Positions 9,486 to 18,121 of a DNA stretch of 64,000 nucleotides are shown here, piece by piece. The notes below the pieces were generated by a model. The model had not been told where the DNA came from and made no database searches. It was given only the letters and a program-made list of their open reading frames with translations. The position numbers were made by a program, and so were the translations under genes. The DNA lies in the NCBI GenBank assembly GCA_020632975.1, contig JACKEL010000016.1, positions 24,816 to 88,815 of the forward strand. Direction: 5' to 3'. This DNA is from Myxococcales bacterium (lineage in GTDB: Bacteria > Myxococcota_C > UBA6777). The first letter of the stretch is position 1; every line of letters begins with the position of its first letter.

Positions 9486-9524
9486 CCTTTCGCCATCTCG
9501 AAGTTCTCAAGATGACATTCAGTT

Positions 9525-9570
9525 GGGATAGCACAGGGGAAGATCAAACAAGATCACCCTCAACTATCCC
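9525..9570 (-). promoter_or_regulatory. Hairpin in the receptor leader, candidate riboswitch expression platform
   Basis: Inverted repeat CTATCCC (9564-9570) and GGGATAG (9525-9531), with a second inner pairing GGGTGATC/GATC-TTCCC. It sits between the cobalamin aptamer and the receptor start codon. No U-run follows, so control of translation (ribosome-site exposure) or an alternative pairing with the aptamer is more likely than simple termination. That mechanism is inference. Confidence 0.5.
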
Positions 9571-9597
9571 ATAACCCGAGGATATCGACATGAGGTG

Positions 9598-9739
9598 ATC
9601 GTGCGCAGGTCTCCTGACTTGTGGCCTTTATCTTGCGCGCCTTCCCATCTCTTCGAGACAGTGGCATCTAGCGCAAGCCTGACCCCTTACAGTGGCGGGT
9701 CCGTAACGGATTTGCACCGTTTTCCCTTACTCGCACGAT
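9598..9739 (-). promoter_or_regulatory. Cobalamin (AdoCbl-type) riboswitch aptamer
   Basis: Read on the minus strand, the segment contains in order all the hallmarks of the cobalamin riboswitch: GGGAAAACGGTGCAAATCC, GACCCGCCACTGTAA, GCCACTG, GGGAAGGC, and AAGTCAGGAGACCTG. It is closed by a perfect P1 helix, ATCGTGCG (9732-9739 on minus) with CGCACGAT (9598-9605). It precedes the BtuB-like receptor and its three lipoprotein genes, which should be repressed when cobalamin is plentiful. Confidence 0.95.
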
Positions 9740-9801
9740 ACGACGTGTGCCGCATAACACAACCTTCCCTCTCAACGCAAGAGAAAGCTCGCCCCCAAAA
9801 C

Positions 9802-9832
9802 AAAAAAAGCTCCACACTCAAAAGCATGGAGC
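9802..9832 (-). terminator. Rho-independent terminator of the 9863-10300 gene
   Basis: Minus-strand stem GGGGCTCCA...TGGAGC (9809-9814 with 9827-9832) followed immediately by seven T residues (9802-9808). It lies 30 bases beyond the stop of the unknown gene and upstream of the riboswitch leader, separating the two transcripts. Confidence 0.8.
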
Positions 9833-9862
9833 CCCTTCTTTTTCTTAGACACAACGAAAAGA

Positions 9863-10300
9863 TCAGTTGTTGATCTCACCCAACAACGCACTCGCGACAT
9901 CCTCGATCATCGCATTCATACCGCGAGGCTTGTTGCCCTCCAAACGCCACAAACCACTCCACTCAAAACAAAGCACCTGCGTTTGGGTATGTACCAACAC
10001 TTTTCGATCAAAAGTCTCGATGCGAGCGACCTTTTCGACATCGCCTTGCGCTGCTTTGACAGCCACTTTGCAAAGATTATCCGCCAACCACTCCGCATCT
10101 GCAGGAGTCAACACCGCCTCGCGCAAGATATCACGCAACTGCTTTTGCAACTCCTCACGCAAGGATGACGAAAAAAGTCCACGAAATCCGAGACTCTGCG
10201 GCGCTTGAATGCGACGTCGCAACATCACTCCAGCACCTCCAGAAGCAGTCTCCCCCGTCATCAAAGCTTCCACACGACGCGCACGCTTGCTCTCCAACAT
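9863..10300 (-). CDS. Hypothetical protein, 145 aa
   Basis: Not recognised. The ATG at 10300 is chosen over an upstream codon because GGAGG stands five bases before it. The protein starts with a basic stretch (MLESKRARRVEAL) and a short Gly-rich segment. A helical central part follows (LREELQKQLRDILREAVLTPADAEWLADNLCKVAV), then a beta-rich C-terminal half with a Trp pair (CFEWSGLWRLEG). No signal peptide or membrane segment is seen, so it is probably cytoplasmic. It is followed by its own terminator and has no obvious operon partner. Confidence 0.6.
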   Translation of the reverse strand: MLESKRARRVEALMTGETASGGAGVMLRRRIQAPQSLGFRGLFSSSLREELQKQLRDILREAVLTPADAEWLADNLCKVAVKAAQGDVEKVARIETFDRKVLVHTQTQVLCFEWSGLWRLEGNKPRGMNAMIEDVASALLGEINN

Positions 10301-10471
10301 GACAACCTCCAACAAACATACAAAAACATCCCAATCCACGCACCTTCACAAACCAAATGGATGCGCCTTTCCCCGTCATGTTGAACGCAAGATCTCCTAG
10401 ATGCAATTTTTCTTCAAAAAGAAATAGATAGACCCCCTAATTTTTATCTAAAGATAGAAAATTCTATTTGG

Positions 10472-10532
10472 CCTTCGCACGCTTAGTTCCTTCGGGCGGG
10501 CATGGAAGCCCGCCCCGGATATAGCGATATCC
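10472..10532. repeat. 61-bp palindromic dispersed repeat, copy 1
   Basis: The segment begins CCTTCGCA, then has a GGGCGGGC/GCCCGCCC hairpin and a GGATAT/ATATCC hairpin. A second element of the same 61-bp length and order lies at 22453-22513. The rest of the 10301-10616 intergenic stretch is AT-rich on the left (10420-10470), contains a further hairpin (10544-10565), and holds no gene I can support. Confidence 0.6.
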
Positions 10533-10543
10533 AATCATTCCAC

Positions 10544-10565
10544 GGGCGACCACGGAGGGTCGCCC
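10544..10565. repeat. Hairpin related to the 61-bp repeat family
   Basis: GGGCGACC/GGTCGCCC inverted repeat. Its reverse complement matches the hairpin of repeat copy 2 (22475-22496) at 19 of 22 positions, so the family occurs in both orientations. Two short direct repeats of CGCGCAGGCCTATC (10575-10620 region) follow. Confidence 0.5.
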
Positions 10566-10616
10566 GAATCCCCCACCGCGCAGGCCTATCATTTATCCCT
10601 CATATCACGCGCAGGC

Positions 10617-11405
10617 CTATCTCATGAGAAAAGAAAGCACACAATCATTGTAGCTTTCGGGGGATTCGAAATTGAGCGCATGTCCAGCGTCAGGGATCAT
10701 CGTAAACGCAGCGCCATGGATCGCCTCAGCAAGTTCGCGTGCGAGGAAAGGTGGTGTTAGCACATCTTCTTCTGCGACGATCACCAAGGCGGGTGCTTGG
10801 ATCTTTGGAAGCAGGGAGCGGATATCGTATCCCAAGCCTCCTTCGATGAGTGCCCGAACAGCCGAAGGGTCCGCATCTGCCGCGAGTTCGCGAAGATGCT
10901 CAACGATATCCCACTGTGCTTGTGCAAAGCGCCGTCCCCAGACCCAAGGGAGTGAGATGTCGAAACGCGCGACAGTTCCGCCGAGATCGAGCGCTCGCAA
11001 CCAGCTTTCAAGCTTGGCCCGCATCAAAGTATCGCAGTAGGCAAAAGTATTGGCGACCGCCAAAGACCTTACACGTTCGGGGTGTTCCGCAGCCAAACGC
11101 ATCGAAACGGTCCCACCATGAGAGATCCCTACAAAGCTCGCCTTTTCAACCCCCAAAGCGTCCAATAGACCGATAAGATCGGTGACATGTTCAGGATGCA
11201 GATAAGGCCCTTTTGGTTTGCTCGAACGCCCTTGGCCTCGCGCATCAAACAGCAAAACCCGAAAGTGCTTTGCAAAGGCATCGCGTTGCAAAGACCAACT
11301 TGTGGTATCTCCAAAAAGACCGTTGACGCAGACCACAACATCCGCATCTTCGCGGCCATGCCACTCGTAATAAAGCTCGATATCTCGGACTTTTTGATAA
11401 GGCAT
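10617..11405 (-). CDS. Alpha/beta-fold hydrolase
   Basis: 262 residues, full length for the 3-oxoadipate enol-lactonase-like/esterase group. The catalytic triad is visible: nucleophile elbow G-I-S-H-G-G at about residue 97 (Ser), acid in EEDVLTPP (Asp, about 212), and His in DAGHALNFE (about 240). The oxyanion-hole region is VCVNGLFGDT and the strand motif is LLFDARGQGRSSKP. No signal peptide, so cytoplasmic. The substrate cannot be told from sequence. It lies 30 bases downstream of the TPR gene on the same strand, which may be its operon partner. Confidence 0.85.
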   Translation of the reverse strand: MPYQKVRDIELYYEWHGREDADVVVCVNGLFGDTTSWSLQRDAFAKHFRVLLFDARGQGRSSKPKGPYLHPEHVTDLIGLLDALGVEKASFVGISHGGTVSMRLAAEHPERVRSLAVANTFAYCDTLMRAKLESWLRALDLGGTVARFDISLPWVWGRRFAQAQWDIVEHLRELAADADPSAVRALIEGGLGYDIRSLLPKIQAPALVIVAEEDVLTPPFLARELAEAIHGAAFTMIPDAGHALNFESPESYNDCVLSFLMR

Positions 11406-11435
11406 AGTTTCAATCGACCCCTTTTCCTGTTCAGT

Positions 11436-12935
11436 TTAGGCTGGTTTGTTTTGTTGGCGAAGTTTTCGAAGGCGTGTCGCAAGCCTTTCTGCCCGATCGA
11501 CTTCGCCCATCTTTCTCAAAAGCCCTTCATGACTTCCAAGGATCTTTGCGATCTCCTCGTGCTCTCGTCCCAAGACCTGTTCAGCGACCGCCAGCGCCCG
11601 TAGGAACGACGCATCCGCTTCTTCAAACGTTTCTTGTTCTCCAAGGATGCGCCCTACGTTGTGCAATAGAGCTGGAATCGACGGATGTTGCGGATGGCTG
11701 GCCTCAAGAGAGCGCAAAGCCAAGCGGTACAACGGCAAAGCTTCATCCAAACGACCTTGCGCATAGTAAACAGAGGCCAGATTGTTTCGCAGCACGGATA
11801 CGTCAGGGTGAACATCGCCTTTCATAGCTTGTTCCCACTCCAGAGCTTCAGCATACGCTTTTTCCGCGTCTTCGTAGCGTTGGGTCTCGCGATAACAATC
11901 GCCGAGCGCCCCCATCAGCACCGCCAAAAGCTCGGCATGAGGCTGTTCATCCAGGAGCATCGCCTTGTGGGCTTCCTCATACGAAGCAATGGCTTCATCC
12001 CAACGCGCGTCGCTTTGTAGCTTGGACCCCCAACGCGAAAGATCCCGAATGTATCCTTCGGGGAGGCGAGTACTCCCCTCAGAAGCGCCGATAGACGGGG
12101 AAGATGGAAGACTCTTCCTCCACAGGATCAAAGCTTTTTCCAAGGCAACTTCTGCATCTTGTGTTTTCTTTTGATGCGCCAAGATCGTGCTTTGCAGAGA
12201 GAAAGCCTCCGCATGATCGCGAAAGATCCCCATACCATCGCCATCATCGGGCATAAGCAGCAAAGGCTCGATCAGCTTGAGCGCTTCATCTTCGTCTTCT
12301 TGCAAAGCCAAAAGGTCGGCTGCTTCAAGGCGCAAGGTGCGGACTTGGTGCATACTTGAAGGCGTGGCGTGTTGATCCATGACTTTGAGAGCATCCCCAA
12401 AAAGCGCCAATGCTCGGGGATGTTGTTTCAATCGAAGCGCGATCCGCCCAAGCATCATCTTGGCTTCTGCAAGCTCCATCATGCGCCTTGGCTGCATCGA
12501 AAGGTAGATCGCAACAGACTGATCTGCATGAGCTTCTGCCTCACGAAAAGCTTGGAGACGCAAAGCCCACCCAGCGACCCGAAGATGCCATGTAGCGGTC
12601 TCTTCGCTTTCATCACCATACGCGACTTCTGCAACAGAAAGAGCCTGTCTCGCGGCTTGCAGGGCCTCTTCGTCGAGTTGTTGGCGGGCCGCAAGTTCTA
12701 TTGCAAGCGACCAGATCTCCAAGAGATGCTTGTGTTTGTCTCCATAACGCCGCACTGCTTCTTGTAAAGACTCTTGAAGATGCTGTTTGGCAGCCTCCAG
12801 ATCGCCACCTGCGGCCTCTCTTTGTGCTGCGCCGAGCATAATCTTCCAGCGATACACCCAAAGCACCGCCCCCATCGAAAAAAACAAGAGGACAAGCGCC
12901 CCTCCAATCCCCAACAACCACCAAAACCATGCCAC
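11436..12935 (-). CDS. Membrane-anchored TPR protein
   Basis: About 499 residues from the GTG at 12935, preferred because GAGG stands six bases upstream; an in-frame TTG at 12980 would add 15 residues. A single N-terminal membrane segment (FWWLLGIGGALVLLFF) is followed by repeated kinesin-light-chain-type tetratricopeptide units: EAAKQHLQESLQEA, EEALQAARQALSVAE, AEKAYAEALEWEQA, LDEALPLYRLALRSLEAS, EADASFLRALAVAEQVLG. It ends in a basic, Gln-rich tail. Such proteins are scaffolds; no enzymatic motif is present. It is followed on the same strand by the hydrolase. Confidence 0.8.
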   Translation of the reverse strand: MAWFWWLLGIGGALVLLFFSMGAVLWVYRWKIMLGAAQREAAGGDLEAAKQHLQESLQEAVRRYGDKHKHLLEIWSLAIELAARQQLDEEALQAARQALSVAEVAYGDESEETATWHLRVAGWALRLQAFREAEAHADQSVAIYLSMQPRRMMELAEAKMMLGRIALRLKQHPRALALFGDALKVMDQHATPSSMHQVRTLRLEAADLLALQEDEDEALKLIEPLLLMPDDGDGMGIFRDHAEAFSLQSTILAHQKKTQDAEVALEKALILWRKSLPSSPSIGASEGSTRLPEGYIRDLSRWGSKLQSDARWDEAIASYEEAHKAMLLDEQPHAELLAVLMGALGDCYRETQRYEDAEKAYAEALEWEQAMKGDVHPDVSVLRNNLASVYYAQGRLDEALPLYRLALRSLEASHPQHPSIPALLHNVGRILGEQETFEEADASFLRALAVAEQVLGREHEEIAKILGSHEGLLRKMGEVDRAERLATRLRKLRQQNKPA

Positions 12936-12986
12936 GGCACACCTCAACCCAAGCGAAAGTCCAAAGTGCGGGTTCAACAACCCATC

Positions 12987-13379
12987 TCACCCGACCATAC
13001 GCATCGACGAGGAGGAATCAAGATCGGCGACTGGTTTTTCAGCCCCACCAAAACAGCGCACGATATCTTCTGCGACCCGCAGTCCGCCCAATGCGACCGC
13101 AGCCGTGGACTGCCCAGGAAAGATACTGTCTCCCACCATCCACAAACGCTCGCGCAACTTGGGTCCCCAAGCTCGAAACAGGTCCACTTGTGGAAAGCCC
13201 CCAACACCATCGCAAGACGATGTGGGGTACATCTTCGATATCCATGCCCTTTTCCCCAAGGACTCTTTTTCAGATGCACCCAGCCCCAACGACGACGCGC
13301 AACCTCGCCCCATGACAGATCGCAGCGAGATGACTACACTACCCCACACAAAAGCGCGCCCAAACAGCAAACACCGCAA
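12987..13379 (-). pseudogene. Decayed C-terminal remnant of a carotenoid/retinol-type FAD oxidoreductase
   Basis: The minus-strand frame encodes VGGFPQVDLFRAWGPKL, then LWMVGDSIFPGQSTAAVALGGLRVAED. This is the C-terminal FAD-binding signature of phytoene desaturase, carotene isomerase and retinol-saturase type enzymes (family knowledge). Directly upstream the homologous reading (TPHRLAMV) continues in another frame, so a frameshift lies near 13210. About 400 residues of N-terminal domain, including the dinucleotide-binding motif, are missing; the plus-strand hydantoinase gene begins at 13417 instead. The remnant keeps a stop 7 bases before the first possible start of the TPR gene. Confidence 0.7.
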
Positions 13380-13416
13380 AGCTCCCTTCTAACCCCAGAG
13401 ACAGCGAGTTGGCCAC

Positions 13417-15564
13417 GTGACAGAGACAACCCTTTCCCATCTTTCTCATCGTTTGCGCATTGGCGTAGATACAGGCGGCACCTTTACAGACTTTGTCATG
13501 CAGATCGCCCCAGACGCACCCCTATGGACACACAAACGCCTCTCCACACCAGAAGATCCATCGCGCGCAGTCCTCGAAGGGATCGCCTACTTGCTACAAC
13601 GGTGGCAAGCCCATCGAGCCACCACAACGCCCGAAGCAACGCAAGATCCTTGGGATGCTTTGCTTGCCCAACAAACAACCCTACAAGTCATCCATGGCTC
13701 AACCGTCGCAACCAACGCTCTTTTGGAACGAAAGATCGGGCGCGCTGCTTTTGTCACAACCGAAGGCTTCGAGGACACGTTATTTTTGGGACGACAAGAT
13801 CGACCTTCTCTGTACGCACTCCATGTCCAACGACCTGAGCCACCCATCCAAGAAGGCGACTGCTTGGGCGTTAAAGAGCGCATCTTGTTCAATGGACAGA
13901 TCGCCTCTCCCCTTCACAACGAAGAGATCGACAAGCTGATGGCAGATCTCCAAGTGCGAGGGGTCGAGTCTGTGGCAGTAAGCTTGTTGCATAGCTATGC
14001 CAACCCATCGCATGAAAAGGCCATCGCATCGGCCATTCGTGAACACTTTCCGCATGTCCACCTCACTCTCTCGCACGAACTTCTTCCAGAGATCCGCGAG
14101 TATGAACGAGGATCAACCTGCGCCATCAATGCTTGTGTTGCCCCTCTCATGAATCGCTATGTTCGCCGACTATCCGAAGCGATCGCACCTCATGAGTTGC
14201 GCATCATGGTATCCAATGGTGGCCAGTGGTCCGCAGAAGAGGTTTGCAACAACCCTGTCCAGACGATCCTTTCAGGCCCAGCAGGTGGGCTAGTGGGCGC
14301 GCTACGACTTGCTCAACAAGATCATATCCAACGCATCATCACGTTCGATATGGGCGGAACCAGCAGCGATGTCGCTCTTTGTGATGGCGATCTACCGCGA
14401 ACAACCGAAAGCGATATCGACGGGATGCCCGTGCATCTTCCCTTGCTTGATATCCACACGGTTGGTGCAGGCGGCGGCTCCATCGCTTGGATCGACGCGG
14501 GTGGGGCTTTGCGGGTGGGTCCACGATCTGCGGGAGCCTCCCCAGGTCCCGCTTGTTATGGCCGCCAAGATCCCCCACAGTACGCGACCGTCACAGACGC
14601 CCATCTCCTTTTGGGACACCTCGATCCCAAGAAACCACTTGGCGAAGATCTTTACTTACAACCCCAAGCAGCCGAACAAGCCATCGCCCCGCTCGCAAAA
14701 CAACTCAACAAGACCCTCGAAGAAACAGCCGACGGCATCTTGCGTATCGCGGAAGCAACGATGGTTCGGGCGATTCAACGAATCTCAGTACAAAAAGGCT
14801 ACGACCCTCGTGACTTTGCGCTGGTTCCTTTTGGTGGTGCGGGCGGACTTCATGCTTGCCGCCTCGCAGAAGCCTTGGGTATCCGTACCATCTGGATCCC
14901 CCGCCACCCTGGGCTACTCAGCGCAGTTGGGATGCTTTGTGCCCCACCGCTCTATCTCTTTTCACAGGCTTTGCTCTTTACCCTCTCCCCAGATGATCAA
15001 GGTGAATATCCCGACCCACGGTCGTTTTCGGCCTTCCAAGAAGCCCACCAACAACTCCAAGTACGCGCCGATCAAGTGATGCCCCGCAAAACCGACCACG
15101 ACGAAGCTGCCTCCCTCGAAAGCTACGCGCTTGATATGCGTTACAAAGGCCAGTCTTACGAGATCACCATCCCTTTTCAACACGCTCGTCCAGAGCCAAG
15201 CGAAGATCTCTTACAAGACTTTCAGAGGCAACATCAAAGTCTTTATGGGTACATCGCAGAGGGCCGTCCCATCGAGATCGTCGCACTGCGCTTAGAACGC
15301 AAGCGAACCGCCCCACCCACCCCAAGCCATCACGCGCCTCCCCAAGCATCCACAGACCCCCCCGACACGTCTGTTCCCCCCGAACGATGGCCCCGTTACC
15401 CGCGAGAAAAACTCTTACTCGACCAAAAGCTCCAAGGGCCCTGCTTGATCGACGAGCTTTCCGCAACCACCCTCGTTGCGAAAGACTGGACCCTACATCT
15501 GACAGAGCACGGAGGACTTTTGCTTCAATACGCACCAACATCCCCGTCCAAAGGAGACTTGTGA
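13417..15564 (+). CDS. hyuA: Hydantoinase/oxoprolinase alpha subunit (HyuA family)
   Basis: 715 residues, typical for the family. The N-terminal ASKHA-type phosphate-binding motif RIGVDTGGTFTDFV is at residues 14-27, IHGSTVATNALLER at about 94, and a second nucleotide-binding block ITFDMGGTSSDVALCDG at about 308. HTVGAGGGSIAW and SAGASPGPACYG are further family signatures. HyuA/HyuB proteins carry out ATP-dependent opening of cyclic amides such as hydantoins or 5-oxoproline. The exact substrate is not deducible. The start is GTG with only a weak ribosome site. Its TGA overlaps the next ATG by one base (TGATG), indicating translational coupling. Confidence 0.9.
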   Translation: MTETTLSHLSHRLRIGVDTGGTFTDFVMQIAPDAPLWTHKRLSTPEDPSRAVLEGIAYLLQRWQAHRATTTPEATQDPWDALLAQQTTLQVIHGSTVATNALLERKIGRAAFVTTEGFEDTLFLGRQDRPSLYALHVQRPEPPIQEGDCLGVKERILFNGQIASPLHNEEIDKLMADLQVRGVESVAVSLLHSYANPSHEKAIASAIREHFPHVHLTLSHELLPEIREYERGSTCAINACVAPLMNRYVRRLSEAIAPHELRIMVSNGGQWSAEEVCNNPVQTILSGPAGGLVGALRLAQQDHIQRIITFDMGGTSSDVALCDGDLPRTTESDIDGMPVHLPLLDIHTVGAGGGSIAWIDAGGALRVGPRSAGASPGPACYGRQDPPQYATVTDAHLLLGHLDPKKPLGEDLYLQPQAAEQAIAPLAKQLNKTLEETADGILRIAEATMVRAIQRISVQKGYDPRDFALVPFGGAGGLHACRLAEALGIRTIWIPRHPGLLSAVGMLCAPPLYLFSQALLFTLSPDDQGEYPDPRSFSAFQEAHQQLQVRADQVMPRKTDHDEAASLESYALDMRYKGQSYEITIPFQHARPEPSEDLLQDFQRQHQSLYGYIAEGRPIEIVALRLERKRTAPPTPSHHAPPQASTDPPDTSVPPERWPRYPREKLLLDQKLQGPCLIDELSATTLVAKDWTLHLTEHGGLLLQYAPTSPSKGDL

Positions 15565-17138
15565 TGGCAGTCGATGGGATCTCCCTTGAGATATTTCGAC
15601 ATCTCTTTACCTCGATGGCCGAAGAGATGGGCTTTCGCTTGATGCGTTCGGCTTACTCCCCCAATATCAAAGAGCGCCGCGATTACTCGTGTGCTCTGTT
15701 CGATCACAAGGCCGAGATGATCGCCCAAGCTGCGCATATCCCCGTGCATCTGGGATCTACGCCGATGTCCGTCCAAGCCGCCCTCCAAGCCTTCCCTGCC
15801 CACATGATGAAAGCGGACGATCTCTTCATCCTCAACGATCCGTTTGCGGGAGGCACCCATCTACCCGACATTACCGTGGTGGCCCCTTGCATCCTTCCAG
15901 GCGAAAAACATCCGCGGTTCTTTGTCGCCAACCGCGCCCATCATGCGGATGTAGGCGGAAAAACCCCTGGTTCGATGCCTATCAGCGAGCACATCGACGA
16001 AGAAGGCATCCGCCTTTCTCCACAACGACTCAACCAAGACACCATCGACAAGATCTGCGCGGCCAGCCGAACTCCCGATGAACGAAAAGGCGATCTCTTC
16101 GCACAAGTCGCAGCCCTTGAAGTGGGAAAACAACGTATCCTCGAAGCTTGTGAGCGTTATGGTGCAGAAGAAGTCAGCCTACACGCGACAGCCCTCCAAG
16201 ACTACAGCGAGCGCGTGATCCGCTCGATTCTTCGAGACCTCCCAGACGGAGAAAGCTTTTTTGAGGACATCCTCGAAGACGATGGATTCTCAGATCATCC
16301 GATCCCGATCCGCTGCAAACTTCGCATCCACGGCGATGAAGCAACACTCGACTTGCGAGAAAGCAGCCCCCAGATCCGCGGCCCCCTCAATGCAGTTCGC
16401 GCCATCACGATATCTGCGATTCATTATGTGTTTCGATGCCTTGCTCCCACAGATGTCCCAAACAACAGCGGTGTGATGCGTCCCATCCATGTACTGACCA
16501 CACCAGGAACAGTTGTAGATGCCCAATACCCCGCGGCTGTCGCAGGTGGAAACGTCGAAACAAGCCAACGCATCGTCGATACCGTACTTGGCGCACTCGC
16601 TTCGCATCTTCCTGATCGCATCCCTGCCGCCTCATGTGGCTCTATGAACAACCTCACGGTGGGGGGGATCGATCCTCGCACACAGACGCCTTTTGCCTAT
16701 TACGAGACGATTGCAGGAGGAAGCGGTGCAAGTCCCCAAGGAAACGGGGCTTCCGCGGTCCACACACACATGACCAACACAAGAAACACCCCCGTGGAAG
16801 CACTCGAACACGCTTATCCTTTCCGCCTCACACGCTATGCCAAGCGCAGAGGCTCAGGTGGAAAGGGCCAACACAACGGAGGCGACGGCGTGATACGCAG
16901 CTATCTCTTTGAGGCACCTGTGGAGGTCACGCTGCTGACAGAACGCAGGATCCGCCATCCCTACGGACTTCAGGGAGGACAAGCGGGTCAAGTCGGCCGC
17001 AACCAACTACAGCTTCCCGATTCATCGCCAACCGACCCAACAGCCCAAGAGCTACCAGGAAAGTGTACACGCCAACTCCCTTCGCATAGTATCCTAAGCC
17101 TCGAAACACCCGGCGGAGGAGGTTGGGGCAGATCTTGA
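15564..17138 (+). CDS. hyuB: Hydantoinase/oxoprolinase beta subunit (HyuB family)
   Basis: 524 residues from the ATG at 15564, which has AAGGAG eight bases upstream and overlaps the hyuA stop. Family signatures are clear: EEMGFRLMRSAYSPNIKERRDYSCALFD near the start, LNDPFAGGTHLPDITVV, NRAHHADVGGKTPGS, GGNVETSQRIVD and YPFRLTRYAKRRGSGGKG. The His-rich AHHADVGG stretch is the conserved metal/active-site region. It works with the preceding subunit as a heteromeric cytoplasmic amidohydrolase. The C-terminal 40 residues after GLQGGQAGQ are shorter and more polar than usual. Confidence 0.9.
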   Translation: MAVDGISLEIFRHLFTSMAEEMGFRLMRSAYSPNIKERRDYSCALFDHKAEMIAQAAHIPVHLGSTPMSVQAALQAFPAHMMKADDLFILNDPFAGGTHLPDITVVAPCILPGEKHPRFFVANRAHHADVGGKTPGSMPISEHIDEEGIRLSPQRLNQDTIDKICAASRTPDERKGDLFAQVAALEVGKQRILEACERYGAEEVSLHATALQDYSERVIRSILRDLPDGESFFEDILEDDGFSDHPIPIRCKLRIHGDEATLDLRESSPQIRGPLNAVRAITISAIHYVFRCLAPTDVPNNSGVMRPIHVLTTPGTVVDAQYPAAVAGGNVETSQRIVDTVLGALASHLPDRIPAASCGSMNNLTVGGIDPRTQTPFAYYETIAGGSGASPQGNGASAVHTHMTNTRNTPVEALEHAYPFRLTRYAKRRGSGGKGQHNGGDGVIRSYLFEAPVEVTLLTERRIRHPYGLQGGQAGQVGRNQLQLPDSSPTDPTAQELPGKCTRQLPSHSILSLETPGGGGWGRS

Positions 17139-17213
17139 GCGACAAAGAACGCAACAAAGACGTCTCTGCTGCATCCATCATGCCATCAGCATTTTGATTT
17201 TCTGGAGGAACCC

Positions 17214-17888
17214 ATGCGTCGTCAAAATCAAAAGAAAGGCTTCAAACACCAGCCTTTCCAACAAAAAAAGGATGGACTTCCTGATCCAGCGGACCTCCAT
17301 CCTTCCATGGATAAGCCACCGCCACCCAAAAACCTTCCAGATCAAGAAGATGACGATGCACTCTTTGCTGCTGCGATGGCAGATGTCGTCCCCCTCCGCG
17401 AAACCCCTCATATCGAACCCGAGCTCGAACCACCCGACCTCCCTTCCCCCAACGATGAACGCCTAGTCGTCCGCCAACTCGAAGATCTTGTGGAAGGGCG
17501 CATCCCTTTCGATATCGTGTTTGGCGATGAGTTTATCGAAGGTTCCGTCCAAGGTCTCGATCCGCGTCTATTGCAACGTCTTCGTCGAGGCAAGTACGCT
17601 TGGCAAGCCCACATCGATCTTCATGGGATGCGCGTAGACGAAGCGCGCACTGAACTCGTGCAGTTCATCCAAGAAAACCGTAGAAAAGGCCATCGCTGCT
17701 TGTTAATCGTCCATGGCCGAGGCAATCACTCCCCTGATCGAGAACCCATCCTCAAACGCCGCTTGATTTCTTGGCTCACACAAGGCTTTTTACACAAAGA
17801 TATCTTGGCCTTTGCAACAGCCCGCCCCCACGATGGCGGGACAGGTGCAACATACGTTCTGTTGCGAAGAGAACGCGGTGAAACTTGA
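17214..17888 (+). CDS. Smr-domain protein
   Basis: 224 residues. The first 100 are charged and Pro-rich, probably disordered. The C-terminal Smr domain (about 135-220) has the full signature: HIDLHGMRVDEAR, LLIVHGRGNHS, then a Lys/Arg-rich helix, AFATARPHDGGTGATYVLL. Family knowledge: Smr domains are nucleases or nucleic-acid binders acting on ribosomes or mismatched DNA. This stand-alone layout matches SmrA/YdaL-like proteins, not MutS2. GGAGG five bases before ATG 17214. It follows hyuB by 75 bases. Confidence 0.88.
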   Translation: MRRQNQKKGFKHQPFQQKKDGLPDPADLHPSMDKPPPPKNLPDQEDDDALFAAAMADVVPLRETPHIEPELEPPDLPSPNDERLVVRQLEDLVEGRIPFDIVFGDEFIEGSVQGLDPRLLQRLRRGKYAWQAHIDLHGMRVDEARTELVQFIQENRRKGHRCLLIVHGRGNHSPDREPILKRRLISWLTQGFLHKDILAFATARPHDGGTGATYVLLRRERGET

Positions 17889-18076
17889 TGCAACACCCCA
17901 ACAAGAACAACCCAGAACAAACACACCCCCACGAAGCCTTTCGCCAAAGACAGCTTCCCCTCAAACAAGTTTGCCTTTGGCCGAACGATTGACACCACCC
18001 CATGCCTAACCTATCCTCTTTCTGATCAGGACTTTTTCGACCTTAGATCCTGTCTCCCGCGCTTGTTGCGCAATCT

Positions 18077-18082
18077 TATAAT
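18077..18082 (+). promoter_or_regulatory. Candidate -10 box for the MopE/WD40 lipoprotein gene
   Basis: Perfect TATAAT 40 bases before the ATG. No convincing -35 hexamer is found at the expected distance, so only the -10 is claimed. The rest of 17889-18121 holds no gene I can support. Confidence 0.35.
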
Positions 18083-18121
18083 GCATAGACCCAGCAAACC
18101 TTCAGAAGCCCGGAGGTTTTT

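Noticed and set aside
9277..9547. Alternative minus-strand frames starting with ATG ahead of the receptor
   Set aside because: They end inside the receptor and do not carry its signal peptide or plug; the riboswitch leader continues into the receptor frame.
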